Shown here one piece after another: positions 53,000 through 61,492 of a stretch of 64,000 nucleotides of DNA (its first letter is position 1; every line of letters starts with the position of its first letter). The stretch comes from Flavobacteriaceae bacterium PS02336 (lineage in GTDB: Bacteria > Bacteroidota > Bacteroidia > Flavobacteriales > Flavobacteriaceae). The stretch is taken from positions 124,001 to 188,000 of the forward strand of contig JASCOF010000001.1 of NCBI GenBank assembly GCA_029960065.1. Reading direction: 5' to 3'. The notes beneath the pieces are model-generated. The model saw only the letters and a list, made by a program, of their open reading frames with translations, searched no databases and was not told the DNA's origin. A program made the position numbers and the translations under genes.

Positions 53000-54139
53000 T
53001 TATATGCTTTTTACACATCTAAAACCGACATGATTTGCAGCTGATCTGATTTCGCCTTTTCCTCTTGTTCCAACCATATATCTGGTACAATATTGATCCG
53101 TACATAAAAATGAACCGCCTCGGTGCACTCGTTTTACTTCTGACGGATCATTTGGATCATAATAAGCGTCTGGTCCCTGCGGATTTTTGACTGTTTTGCC
53201 GCTTTCTGCCAATGTTTTGTAATAATCTACGCTGTACCAATCATTTACCCATTCCCATACGTTTCCAGCTATATCATATAGACCATAAGCATTTGGAGCA
53301 TATTGTTTGGTTGGTGCAATTCCTTTAAATCCATCTTCTCCTGTATCGCCATCTTTTATAGGAAAATGGCCTTGATAAATATTGGCTTGAAATTTCCCTT
53401 TAGGTTTTAAATCATTTCCCCAAGCGTATAAATTTCCTGTTTTTCCTCCTCGTGCAGCAAATTCCCATTCTGCTTCTGTTGGAAGTCTTTTTCCAGCCCA
53501 TTTTGCATAGGCGGCAGCATCTTCGTAAACAACATGAACTACAGGATATTTTTCTTTTCCTTTAATAGTGCTTTGAGGTCCTTCAGGATGTCTCCAGTCA
53601 GCCCCAGGTTCATAGCGCCACCATTGCAGAAAATTATTCAAATTAACTGCAGATGGAGTAGGAGTAAATACCACAGAACCCGTAATTAAATCTTCTTCGC
53701 TTGCAGTAGGAAACTCTTCTTTAGTTGGTTTTTGTTCTGCAACCGTTACATAACCAGTTGCTTTAACAAATTTTTCGAATTCTTCGTTAGTTACTTCCGT
53801 TTCATCCATGTAATAACCATCAACATAAACACGATGGATTGGAGCGGCATCTTTTGTAACACCTTTTATACTGCATAAACTTTCGTCTTCAACATTGCTT
53901 CCCATAGAAAATTCTCCTCCAGGAATCCAAACCATTCCTTTTGGCGCTTTTTCTGTTGGTTTGTTTTTGTTTTCGATGGTTGGTTTAAATGCAGAAGATG
54001 CTGCAATATCTGGAGTTTCATGACATTCTGCAGCTTCAGCAATTTCTTTTTTAGGTACGACTAATTTAGTGTAACCGTAAGCAAGTGAAATAATAGAAAT
54101 CGTGAGAATAGCGAAAAGCCAAAAAGTTTTATTTTTCAT
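53000..54139 (-). CDS. Formylglycine-generating enzyme homologue, signal-anchored
   Basis: The 379-residue protein has an N-terminal signal or anchor helix (about 4-24) and an FGE-sulfatase domain (about 68-379) starting MVWIPGGEFSMGS. Family marks include YYMDETEVTNEEFEKFV, HPVVHV-like YPVVHVVYEDAAAYAKWAGKRLPTEAEWEFAARGG, GNVWEWVNDWY, and near the end RGGSFLCTDQYCTRY, which keeps both cysteines (C346, C351) used for copper/active-site chemistry in true FGEs, then NHVGFRC. Many FGE-fold proteins lack them. Its target sulfatase is not in this window. Predicted location is the periplasm. Confidence 0.88.
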   Translation of the reverse strand: MKNKTFWLFAILTISIISLAYGYTKLVVPKKEIAEAAECHETPDIAASSAFKPTIENKNKPTEKAPKGMVWIPGGEFSMGSNVEDESLCSIKGVTKDAAPIHRVYVDGYYMDETEVTNEEFEKFVKATGYVTVAEQKPTKEEFPTASEEDLITGSVVFTPTPSAVNLNNFLQWWRYEPGADWRHPEGPQSTIKGKEKYPVVHVVYEDAAAYAKWAGKRLPTEAEWEFAARGGKTGNLYAWGNDLKPKGKFQANIYQGHFPIKDGDTGEDGFKGIAPTKQYAPNAYGLYDIAGNVWEWVNDWYSVDYYKTLAESGKTVKNPQGPDAYYDPNDPSEVKRVHRGGSFLCTDQYCTRYMVGTRGKGEIRSAANHVGFRCVKSI

Positions 54140-54235
54140 GGTAAATGATTTTGATCTGATATTATGGTTGTCAAATAGATGGGATAAAATTATGAAAAAA
54201 AACTAAACTATAGTAAATATATAGGACTAATAGTT

Positions 54236-55234
54236 TTATTTATCTTCTTCAACTAAAACAACTTCATATTTGTTTTTTCCATCTACTTGTACGGGCTGAT
54301 AATATGTTTCTCCAAATTTGATATACTTAATATCTCCTATGGTAACTTCTTCGCCGCCTTCTGGTAAACTTTCCACAATTGTACCTGCAGTAGGGGCAAC
54401 AACCTTGTAATTGCTTCCATCTTTTTCATAGTAAGTACCGCCATAGTAATAATTATTGACAGTTCCTGTATTGACCGTTTGTGCTCCACTTGGAATATTA
54501 TTAACTGTTCCTCCCACAGGAGCAGGCACAGCGGTATATCCTCCATTTGACGGTGCATACCAAACCCCTTGATCGTAATGATATTGCGTGCTTTCCACAC
54601 TAACTACAATTGCCGTAACAGCTAAAGTTGCAACAAAAAATCCCCAAGGATGCCAAACGGGTCCCCAATAATAAGGTCTGTACGGATGATAATAATATGG
54701 GTGATAACCATAATATCTATAACCGCCATATACGTACGGAGGACGTGTGTAAACAACTGTATTTCTTCTAACAACTGTATTTCTATTATTGTTTATAGTA
54801 ATATCTCTGCTTCGGTCTACATTTCTTGTATTACCGCTTATGTTAGTATTTCGATTACCTGTTCTATTGTTGTTATTTCTATTGCTGGATGTTGCTGGTC
54901 TTGCTGTTTTGTTATTGGAATTATTTGGTCTGGTAATTTTATTGTTAGAATTAGCAGGTCTTGTTATTTTATTACCAGAATTAGATGGACGTTGTATACC
55001 TCCTCCATTAGAGCCGGGTCTTGTGGTTTGTGCAGGTCTTGCTGTATGCGCAGGTCTTGTCTGTGATGCTCCTCCAATGTTACCGCTTCTATGTGCTCCA
55101 CCACCTCCGCCTCCGCGATGAGCAGCACCTCCTCCTCCGAAACGTTGTGCAAAACTATCTATTGAAATAAGGAAAAAAGTTCCAATCAAACATACTAATG
55201 CTGATTTTCTTGCTGTTTTGGATATGTTTTTCAT
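54236..55234 (-). CDS. DUF6515 family envelope protein
   Basis: The 332-residue protein has a signal peptide (about 1-29, cleavage near FAQ), a Gly/His/Arg-rich stretch (30-60), a long low-complexity Asn/Arg/Thr/Pro segment (60-165), a Tyr/His/Pro-rich part (YGYHPYYYHPYRPYYWGP), a hydrophobic helix GFFVATLAVTAIVVSVE (about 198-214), and a C-terminal beta domain repeating a TYYEKDGSNYKVV / TYYQPVQVDGKNKYEVV theme. I recognise this layout as DUF6515; its function is unknown. Long open frames on the opposite strand are shadows of the low-complexity DNA. Confidence 0.82.
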   Translation of the reverse strand: MKNISKTARKSALVCLIGTFFLISIDSFAQRFGGGGAAHRGGGGGGAHRSGNIGGASQTRPAHTARPAQTTRPGSNGGGIQRPSNSGNKITRPANSNNKITRPNNSNNKTARPATSSNRNNNNRTGNRNTNISGNTRNVDRSRDITINNNRNTVVRRNTVVYTRPPYVYGGYRYYGYHPYYYHPYRPYYWGPVWHPWGFFVATLAVTAIVVSVESTQYHYDQGVWYAPSNGGYTAVPAPVGGTVNNIPSGAQTVNTGTVNNYYYGGTYYEKDGSNYKVVAPTAGTIVESLPEGGEEVTIGDIKYIKFGETYYQPVQVDGKNKYEVVLVEEDK

Positions 55235-55319
55235 TTTCAGTGATTTAAGTAAAAATAAAGTTATGAAAAAAATTGTATCGATTATTGAAATAAGCTAAAA
55301 GTTTGAACGGTTTTTTTAA

Positions 55320-56537
55320 TTAAAGTGAAATATCCCACTGTATTCTAAAACGCCATCCCTGCTCGAGCGGCAGTGTTTTATCTTGAAAACTAAAATAGCT
55401 GAATTCTGATGTGAGTTTGTTTTTGTGTCCTTTAAAAAACCAGTTAAAAGCTAAGGTTGATTCATCTTGCCGATTTTGTCTGATGGAATAGTCTGGTCTG
55501 TAGGCTGCATGCCGTACTGCCATTTCAAGATGTTTTGGCCACCAATGAAAAACATTATGAAAGAAATAGCCAGCCTGAGCATAATAGCCTTTCATAACGG
55601 TTATGTCGTTGTTGTTGAACTTATCTATAATTTCTTTGGTGTGCCATTCACTCTGCCATGAAAAGCCACGGTACATAAATGCTGTTTCCAAATTCCATTG
55701 GTTTACGCGGTATTGCCCAGGCAAACCATTTTCAAATCCGTCTAAAGAACCGCCTCCCGCCTGTGAAAACCTTGTATACGGACTTCGGTTAGTTATCGCT
55801 GAAAAAGCAATAATAGGAGTTGGTTTTTCATGAAATTCTAAGTCACATCCTTCAAAATCAAGAAATCTTCCGAGAAAATTCCATTGTGCTCTTCCAAAAT
55901 ACATTAAATTATTATCATCATTAGAAGTGCTTCCTCGTCCTGTTCCTGTTAAAGCTGCAAACCAATAATTAAAGTCGGCAATACCACTTCCTTTTAAATG
56001 ACCGTAAACTTCTGCTCCTAATTGTCTATCAACCGTAAATGGTCTGTTGATAAGCGATCGTTCTACCATTTGCTGTTCACCGCTGCTTATAAAACGTTCG
56101 CGGGTAAATTCTGTTTTCCATTGTCCGACTTTAAAGCTCAGATAATCCCATTTTTCAATCATGATTCTAAAATCAAGTAAATTGGATTGGCTTAATTCGT
56201 ATTCCCAATAATATTTAAGCCACGGTTCAAAAGCATGACCGCCAATTTTTAATCTGGCGCGATTTATTTTAAAAGTGGTTTTAGCATCTTGGCTGTAATC
56301 ATCATATGTGAGAGGATCAGTATCATAAGGAGTAGAAAAACGAAATTGTAAACGGCTTTGAAGCTGGAATAAAAATTTATTGTCTCTAGTTTGTAATTCA
56401 ATTCCTTTACTTCCATATCGAACATTCATCAGCTTTGTTGTATCTTTTTCTTGTTGGGATATTCCTCTCGAACTGGTAAGAAACAGTACAAGCAGAAGAA
56501 GCATTTTAGTATGAATTATTTTTTTTGTGTCGAACAT
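55320..56537 (-). CDS. Phosphate-selective-porin-like outer-membrane protein (OprO/OprP type)
   Basis: The 405-residue product has a signal peptide (cleavage near GISQ) and the Porin_O_P layout: GIELQTRDNKFLFQLQSRLQFRF near the start, TFKINRARLKIGGHAFEPWLKYYWEYELSQ, FKVGQWKTEFTRERF, and an even series of amphipathic strands ending RFRIQWDISL with the aromatic-then-hydrophobic terminus of a barrel. Such porins admit phosphate or other anions. The 22 codons upstream in frame (to 56603) overlap the neighbouring gene and are not used. It is on the same strand, 40 bp after a second outer-membrane gene. Confidence 0.9.
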   Translation of the reverse strand: MFDTKKIIHTKMLLLLVLFLTSSRGISQQEKDTTKLMNVRYGSKGIELQTRDNKFLFQLQSRLQFRFSTPYDTDPLTYDDYSQDAKTTFKINRARLKIGGHAFEPWLKYYWEYELSQSNLLDFRIMIEKWDYLSFKVGQWKTEFTRERFISSGEQQMVERSLINRPFTVDRQLGAEVYGHLKGSGIADFNYWFAALTGTGRGSTSNDDNNLMYFGRAQWNFLGRFLDFEGCDLEFHEKPTPIIAFSAITNRSPYTRFSQAGGGSLDGFENGLPGQYRVNQWNLETAFMYRGFSWQSEWHTKEIIDKFNNNDITVMKGYYAQAGYFFHNVFHWWPKHLEMAVRHAAYRPDYSIRQNRQDESTLAFNWFFKGHKNKLTSEFSYFSFQDKTLPLEQGWRFRIQWDISL

Positions 56538-56577
56538 AGATTTATCGGATTGTATAATTCCTAACTGATTTATAAAT

Positions 56578-57174
56578 TTATTTTCCTCCAAAGTTTTTGG
56601 CAATTCCTAATCCAATTCCCCAGCTGTCATACGCATTCCATTTAAAATCGTAACTGGCAGTACCGAAAATTTCCCAGCCTTTAGGCAATTCATAGCCATA
56701 TTCAACTCCGGCACGAGTCAGGAAAAAATCTTCTTCTTTTGCAAACTCACCTCCAAAGCCTAAAAGAAAGCTCCAGTGTTCGTTTGGCTTATAGATTCCC
56801 ATAAGGGCAGGAGCTATTGGATAACTTCTCTCTACGGTTTCTTTATCTTCTCCGCTGGCAAGATTTTTTTCGACTTTAAATTTTTCAATAATAAAGTCAG
56901 TATGAAGTCCAATTGCCCATTGTTTGTGAAATTGAAAAGTATAATCAATTCCCCAAGCAGGAAGACTCAAAACTTCACGATTTCCCTCGTCATCACGACC
57001 TTCAAAAACATGTACATGGTTAATCGAAAGTCCGATTTGATGATGCGGATTAAATGTTTTTTCTTCGTTTTCCTGCGCTGTGATTTTGGTATAACCCATT
57101 AAATAGAAAAATAGAATGAGCAACAGTATTTTTTCAGACAGGTTTTTAATTCTTGCTTTTGTTTCATTTTGCAT
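56578..57174 (-). CDS. Outer-membrane beta-barrel protein (OmpW/PorV-like size)
   Basis: The 198-residue product has a signal peptide (about 1-34, LLLILFFYLMGYTKITAQ) and then an 8-strand barrel pattern: HHQIGLSINHVHVFEG, WGIDYTFQFHKQWAIGLHTDFIIEK, HWSFLLGFGGEFAKEEDFFLTRAGVEYGYEL, and the ending WNAYDSWGIGLGIAKNF. No enzyme motif. It precedes the porin by 40 bp and is probably co-transcribed. The frame opens 19 codons earlier at 57231, but the later ATG gives a normal signal peptide. Confidence 0.85.
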   Translation of the reverse strand: MQNETKARIKNLSEKILLLILFFYLMGYTKITAQENEEKTFNPHHQIGLSINHVHVFEGRDDEGNREVLSLPAWGIDYTFQFHKQWAIGLHTDFIIEKFKVEKNLASGEDKETVERSYPIAPALMGIYKPNEHWSFLLGFGGEFAKEEDFFLTRAGVEYGYELPKGWEIFGTASYDFKWNAYDSWGIGLGIAKNFGGK

Positions 57175-57401
57175 AACTTCCAGATTTTGAAACGAAAAAA
57201 TTGTAACAAGATTTTTTATTAATTGTCTCAAAATTAATTAATAAATACACCTATAAAGGTTTTATGAAGCCTTGAAATGGTTTCATTTTATAATTTGCAA
57301 CATCAAAAAAGCTGTTTGACCACTTTTAAGCTGTTTAAAGAATTGAACAAAATAGAAATGATTTGTTTTGGTAAAAAAGCACCTTTTTAAACTATAATAT
57401 T

Positions 57402-57409
57402 TAAATTTG
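57402..57409 (+). promoter_or_regulatory. pyrD -7 promoter element
   Basis: TAAATTTG is 28 bp before the pyrD ATG and fits TAnnTTTG. The 262-bp gap 57175-57437 holds nothing else that I recognise. Confidence 0.5.
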
Positions 57410-57437
57410 CAGCCAAAATAACAACAACACAATTCTT

Positions 57438-58472
57438 ATGTATAAATTGATAATTCGTCCGATACTTTTTTGGTTTGATCCTGAAGAAGTGCACTACTTT
57501 ACTTTTTCATTCGTTAAATTCATTTCAAAAATCCCAGGAGTTTCATCAATTATAAGAGCAGTTTACGAAGTAAAAGACACTCGATTAGAAAGAGAAGTTT
57601 TCGGAATCAAGTTCAAAAACCCAGTTGGACTTGCAGCAGGATTTGATAAAGATGCAAAGCTTTACAAAGAATTAGGTGATTTTGGTTTTGGATTTATCGA
57701 AATCGGAACTGTAACGCCTGTTGGACAAGAAGGAAATCCGAAAAAAAGATTATTCCGCTTAAAAGAAGATCAGGCAATTATTAACCGAATGGGATTTAAT
57801 AATGGCGGTGTTCTAGAAGCTGTTGAGCGTTTGAAGAAAAATTCAGGAGTTTTAATTGGAGGAAATATCGGAAAAAATAAAGTGACCGATAATGAAGACG
57901 CCGTTAAAGATTATATTATTTGTTTTGATGCACTTTTTAATCATGTTGATTATTTTGTAGTGAATGTAAGTTCGCCAAATACACCAAATTTAAGAGCATT
58001 ACAAGATAAAGAACCTTTAACAGCTTTATTGCAGACTTTACAAGACAGAAATGTGGAGAAGCAAAAAACAAGCACTCAAAAAGTAAAACCAATTCTTTTA
58101 AAAATTGCTCCAGATTTAACAGACGAGCAATTGTTAGATATTATTGATATTGTAAAAACAACTCAAATTGCGGGAGTAATTGCAACGAATACAACAATTT
58201 CTAGAGATGGATTGCAATCTTCAAACCAATCTGAAATGGGAGGTTTGTCTGGAAAGCCATTAACAAAACGCTCTACAGAAGTAATTCGTTTTCTTTCGGA
58301 AAAAAGCAATAAAGCATTCCCAATTATTGGAGTAGGAGGAATTCATTCTGCAGACGATGCAATTGAAAAACTAAATGCGGGAGCAAGTTTAGTACAATTA
58401 TACACAGGATTTATTTATGAAGGTCCAGCCTTGATAAAAGCAATCAATAAAAAAGTGTTAGGGCAATTGTAA
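57438..58472 (+). CDS. pyrD: Dihydroorotate dehydrogenase (quinone), class 2
   Basis: This membrane-associated flavoenzyme oxidises dihydroorotate to orotate in pyrimidine synthesis, passing electrons to quinone. The 344-residue length and N-terminal segment ([23 protein letters not shown]) are typical of class 2. [51 protein letters not shown], the catalytic-Ser region [13 protein letters not shown] near 176, and [27 protein letters not shown] (FMN phosphate) are all present. It converges with the DUF3307 gene, with a 15-bp overlap. Confidence 0.97.
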   Translation: MYKLIIRPILFWFDPEEVHYFTFSFVKFISKIPGVSSIIRAVYEVKDTRLEREVFGIKFKNPVGLAAGFDKDAKLYKELGDFGFGFIEIGTVTPVGQEGNPKKRLFRLKEDQAIINRMGFNNGGVLEAVERLKKNSGVLIGGNIGKNKVTDNEDAVKDYIICFDALFNHVDYFVVNVSSPNTPNLRALQDKEPLTALLQTLQDRNVEKQKTSTQKVKPILLKIAPDLTDEQLLDIIDIVKTTQIAGVIATNTTISRDGLQSSNQSEMGGLSGKPLTKRSTEVIRFLSEKSNKAFPIIGVGGIHSADDAIEKLNAGASLVQLYTGFIYEGPALIKAINKKVLGQL

Positions 58473-59174
58473 AAGAAGAGCCTGAACAATTAATCCAGCG
58501 AGTATTGCGATTCCGAAACTGATTAAGGTTCCTATTAAAACATATTCGGTCAATTTTCGGTCTTTGGCTTCCTTTAAGTCTCCGAATCTAAAAATAGATT
58601 TAGCGGCCAAAAGAAATCCGATTGCTTCAAAATGATTGGTCAGGATAAATCCGAAAACAAATAAGCGCTCCAGAATACCAATGTAGTTTCCAGCCGCAAT
58701 TAATGAATTGTCCTGATTATCTATTTTACTCTCAGGCGCCCAGATCGAAATTATTGTTTTGATAAAAATAGATGTTGGTTTAGTAAGGAGTAGAATTCCA
58801 GTTAAGAAAATCCAAAATTCATCGTTTTTCCAGAAATCTGGAACTGTTTTATTCTCGTATAAAACAACAACGCCAATTAAAATTAAAATATGTGCAATTT
58901 GGTCTGCTACAAACCAAGTGCGTTTGTTTTTCTTTTTCTGAAAATTTAATTTGATTAAATCGATGATACCGTGCGTAACAGCAATCAAAACTGCATAAGG
59001 GATAAAACTAATTTCACCTGCCAGAATTGCCGCTAATGTGCCATGAAGCAAAATGTGAATATACAAATAGATGCTTTTGTGTTTTTTACTTTCTTTATCG
59101 GCAACCCAAGAATTAGGCTGCCAGATAAAATCACCTAATAAATGAGCGAGAAGCAGTTTTATAAATAAAATCAT
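58458..59174 (-). CDS. DUF3307 family integral membrane protein
   Basis: The 238-residue protein has about six hydrophobic helices (roughly 3-20, 42-58, 60-76, 92-108, 118-136 and 205-232). The start [21 protein letters not shown] is the DUF3307 signature (short His/Asp/Gln motif in the first helix), and [12 protein letters not shown] near 66-77 the second conserved motif. Function is unknown. It starts inside the SatD-family gene (4-bp ATGA overlap) and is translationally coupled to it, as is frequent for this pair; it overlaps the pyrD end on the other strand by 15 bp. Confidence 0.9.
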   Translation of the reverse strand: MILFIKLLLAHLLGDFIWQPNSWVADKESKKHKSIYLYIHILLHGTLAAILAGEISFIPYAVLIAVTHGIIDLIKLNFQKKKNKRTWFVADQIAHILILIGVVVLYENKTVPDFWKNDEFWIFLTGILLLTKPTSIFIKTIISIWAPESKIDNQDNSLIAAGNYIGILERLFVFGFILTNHFEAIGFLLAAKSIFRFGDLKEAKDRKLTEYVLIGTLISFGIAILAGLIVQALLLQLP

Positions 59175-59791
59175 GAGGCTGTAAGTTGTTTTATTTGTGT
59201 TCTAAAATAGCGGTCCAAATTTATCACCAAGTCAAATTGTGCGCGTTTTTGTCTTCGGCTTACAGCGGCTTGATTGATACCTAATTTTTGTCCTAATTCT
59301 TCTTGGGACAAAGTTGGATTTTCTATTGCAAGCGCTACAAATTCTGCCGATTGTACCAGCCAGCTGTCCATAAATGTTAACGCCAATTGCAGCATTAAAT
59401 TGAGCTTTTCGTCAAAATTTATATCTCCTGTACGTAAAGCCAAATTAACTTTTTGTTTTTTTAAAGTTTCAAAAAGCTCTCCAGAATGTATAAAAGCAGA
59501 ACCATTGCTTTCGGATATTTTAGCTGCATTATGCGTTTTATTTCCAAAACCAATACTCATTCTCGCATCCGATTTTATCGCTCTTAATCGGGCTTTGATT
59601 AAAACAGCTGTCAGTAATGCTTGTTCAGGATCTGAAACTTCAATTTGAAATTCATCACCTCGATATACTTCCCATTGTTCCGGCGTGGATCCAAACGGGG
59701 CTAAAATCTTTTTTAGATCCTCAACCCAATGTTCTGATTCTTGCTGTCTCGAACCAATTATGTCACCTGTAATTATACTAGTCATAATCAA
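59171..59791 (-). CDS. SatD-family protein with palm/GGDEF-like and HTH parts
   Basis: The 206-residue protein belongs to the SatD family. By eye the N-terminal 115 residues follow the order of a GGDEF/nucleotide-cyclase palm: SIITGDIIGSR (Asp10), VYRGDEFQIEV (RGDEF at 44-48), an A..A..I helix (QALLTAVLIKARLRA), RMSIGFG (77-83) like the SIG strand, and HSGELFETLKK like the last helix. The C-terminal part has SQEELGQKLGINQAAVSRRQKR (162-183), a clear helix-turn-helix. It is upstream of, and overlaps, the DUF3307 gene. Its promoter sits in a phased operator array (59818-59921), suggesting autoregulation. Enzymatic activity is unproven. Start could also be the third codon. Confidence 0.85.
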   Translation of the reverse strand: MIMTSIITGDIIGSRQQESEHWVEDLKKILAPFGSTPEQWEVYRGDEFQIEVSDPEQALLTAVLIKARLRAIKSDARMSIGFGNKTHNAAKISESNGSAFIHSGELFETLKKQKVNLALRTGDINFDEKLNLMLQLALTFMDSWLVQSAEFVALAIENPTLSQEELGQKLGINQAAVSRRQKRAQFDLVINLDRYFRTQIKQLTAS

Positions 59792-59817
59792 ATATAAATA
59801 AAATATTATAAACTTTC

Positions 59818-59921
59818 TATTACAAATATAAGTAATAAATTTAATTATTACACTTTTTGGTAATATTTTAAATTATTACGTTTTTAAGTAATAAATTGAA
59901 ATATTCCGATATTAAGTAATA
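59818..59921. promoter_or_regulatory. Phased array of eight GTAATA/TATTAC half-sites
   Basis: Half-sites begin at 59818 (TATTAC), 59832 (GTAATA), 59846 (TATTAC), 59860 (GTAATA), 59874 (TATTAC), 59888 (GTAATA), 59902 (TATTCC, one mismatch) and 59916 (GTAATA). Each is 6 bp with an 8-bp spacer, so alternating inverted half-sites repeat every 14 bp and whole units every 28 bp. A minus-strand -7 box (TATATTTG, 59823-59830) for satD lies inside it, and the array ends 19 bp before the ATG of the divergent gene. This has the form of a multi-site operator, most likely for the HTH of SatD. Confidence 0.8.
59823..59830 (-). promoter_or_regulatory. satD -7 promoter element inside the array
   Basis: TATATTTG on the minus strand lies 32 bp before the satD ATG, between the first and second half-sites, so a protein bound there would block it. 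Confidence 0.5.
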
Positions 59922-59940
59922 ATCAGTTTCAATTAAAATT

Positions 59941-60861
59941 ATGTTTTATTTATTTAAAAAAGAAACTAACTTAGCCTTTACAAACGAACAAGCTTTGAAT
60001 AAAGAAATCAAAATCATTGAATGTCCCAGAGATGCCATGCAAGGCATAAGAGATTTTATTCCAACTCAAAATAAAGTTTCGTATATACAGGCACTGCTTA
60101 GGGTAGGTTTTGATACTATTGATTTTGGAAGTTTTGTTTCTCCAAAGGCCATTCCGCAGATGCAGGACACGGCGTCGGTTTTAGAACAGCTGGATTTATC
60201 CCAAACCACAAGCAAACTGCTTTCTATTATAGCCAATACACAAGGAGCTGTAACCGCAGCATCATATGAGCAGATTCAATATTTAGGATTTCCGTTTTCT
60301 ATTTCAGAGAATTTCCAGATGCGTAATACTCATAAAACTATTGCCGAATCTTTGATCACATTAGAAGAAATTCTGGAAGTTGCAGATAAGAAAAAGAAAG
60401 AAGTGGTAACGTATCTTTCTATGGGGTTTGGAAATCCTTACGGAGATCCATGGAATATTGAAATTGTAGCAGAATGGACAGAAAAACTTGCCGGAATGGG
60501 CGTAAAAATTTTATCGCTTTCCGACACTGTTGGAACTTCTACGCCAGAAGTTATTACCTATTTGTTTTCTCATTTGATTCCGAAATATCCAAAAATAGAA
60601 TTTGGAGCCCATTTACATACTACACCAGACACTTGGTTTGAGAAAATTGATGCAGCAGCAAAAGCAGGCTGTACCCGTTTCGATGGAGCAATTCAAGGAT
60701 TTGGAGGCTGTCCGATGGCAACGGATAAGCTAACAGGAAATATGCCGACTGAAAAATTGATTTCTTATTTCACCGCAAACAAAAAATATACGGGTTTAAA
60801 TTCTTTAAGCTTTGAAAGTGCCTATAATGAGGCTTCTAAATTGTTTGGGAAGTTTCATTAA
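59941..60861 (+). CDS. Hydroxymethylglutaryl-CoA lyase-like protein
   Basis: The 306-residue TIM-barrel protein is of the HMGL-like/DRE-TIM family. The start of the barrel is IKIIECPRDAMQGI (the DRE-type metal and Arg motif), then LLRVGFDTIDFGSFVSPKAIPQM, LSLSDTVGTSTPEVI, FGAHLHTTPDTW with metal-ligand His residues, and GGCPMATDKLTGN with the catalytic-loop Cys typical of HMG-CoA lyase. It would cleave HMG-CoA to acetoacetate and acetyl-CoA in leucine breakdown. The first 18 residues are unusual; the family-like start would be at a TTG (59995), but the ATG at 59941 is used here. It is divergent from satD across the operator array. Confidence 0.88.
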   Translation: MFYLFKKETNLAFTNEQALNKEIKIIECPRDAMQGIRDFIPTQNKVSYIQALLRVGFDTIDFGSFVSPKAIPQMQDTASVLEQLDLSQTTSKLLSIIANTQGAVTAASYEQIQYLGFPFSISENFQMRNTHKTIAESLITLEEILEVADKKKKEVVTYLSMGFGNPYGDPWNIEIVAEWTEKLAGMGVKILSLSDTVGTSTPEVITYLFSHLIPKYPKIEFGAHLHTTPDTWFEKIDAAAKAGCTRFDGAIQGFGGCPMATDKLTGNMPTEKLISYFTANKKYTGLNSLSFESAYNEASKLFGKFH

Positions 60862-60940
60862 TTTATAGTTATATTTTCCTACCTTAGATAATGATTATAA
60901 ACATTAATCGTTATGTTTAGTGTTGAAAATACTATTTGCC

Positions 60941-61492
60941 ATGATACCATATTTTAAAAGCAGTCTATTAAGTACAATTCTTTGTGCTTTTCTATTTTTT
61001 TCTTGTTCAAGTGAATTAGACTTTGATCAGATAAAAGATTTAAAGTTAGAGCCTGTTGTGGTGGCAAACCTTGCTTATTTCGATATTCCCGCAAATCAGC
61101 TTATAGACAACGGCAGTACCAATATTGCTTATGATGTTAGAAATTTTGATGTTTTTAAGGAAAAGTTTTTTAATGAACGACTAAAAAAAGCTGAATTCAA
61201 TTTTGAAATCGAAAATACAATTGAACGTACTTTTGCTCTGAATATGCTTTTGATGAATGATCAAAACGAAATTTTGGAGACAATATCTTATACGGTTCCT
61301 GCCTATACAGGCACTTCAAATGTTATAAAATATCCAACAGAAGTTTTTGAAAATGAGCGCTTAAATCTTCTCAAACAAACCACTAGAATAGGTTTTGTCG
61401 TTGTCATTGCGGCCGGCGCACCCTTAAATAATCAAAGTTTAGGTAATCTGAAATTGAGATCAAGTGCAACAGCTTATTTAGTGATAGAATGA
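60941..61492 (+). CDS. Lipoprotein, function unknown (partner of the DUF5723 gene)
   Basis: The 183-residue protein has a lipoprotein signal (MIPYFKSSLL... lipobox FFSC), starting at the ATG at 60941; an open GTG lies 7 codons upstream but gives an odd N terminus. The mature part has FDQIKDLKLEPVVVANLAYFDIPANQL, FNERLKKAEFNFEIENTIERTFALNMLLMND and a beta-rich end. I cannot assign a family. Its stop overlaps the next start (ATGA), so it is coupled to the DUF5723 protein and both probably act in the outer membrane. Confidence 0.8.
   Translation: MIPYFKSSLLSTILCAFLFFSCSSELDFDQIKDLKLEPVVVANLAYFDIPANQLIDNGSTNIAYDVRNFDVFKEKFFNERLKKAEFNFEIENTIERTFALNMLLMNDQNEILETISYTVPAYTGTSNVIKYPTEVFENERLNLLKQTTRIGFVVVIAAGAPLNNQSLGNLKLRSSATAYLVIE

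Noticed and set aside
54650..55121. Two long open frames opposite the DUF6515 gene
   Set aside because: They are shadows of the low-complexity Asn/Arg/Gly codons on the other strand and contain long Ser/Ile or Leu/Val runs.
59818..59943. 28-bp periodic array as a CRISPR
   Set aside because: The repeats are continuous AT words without unique spacers, and there are no cas genes. It fits an operator lattice instead.
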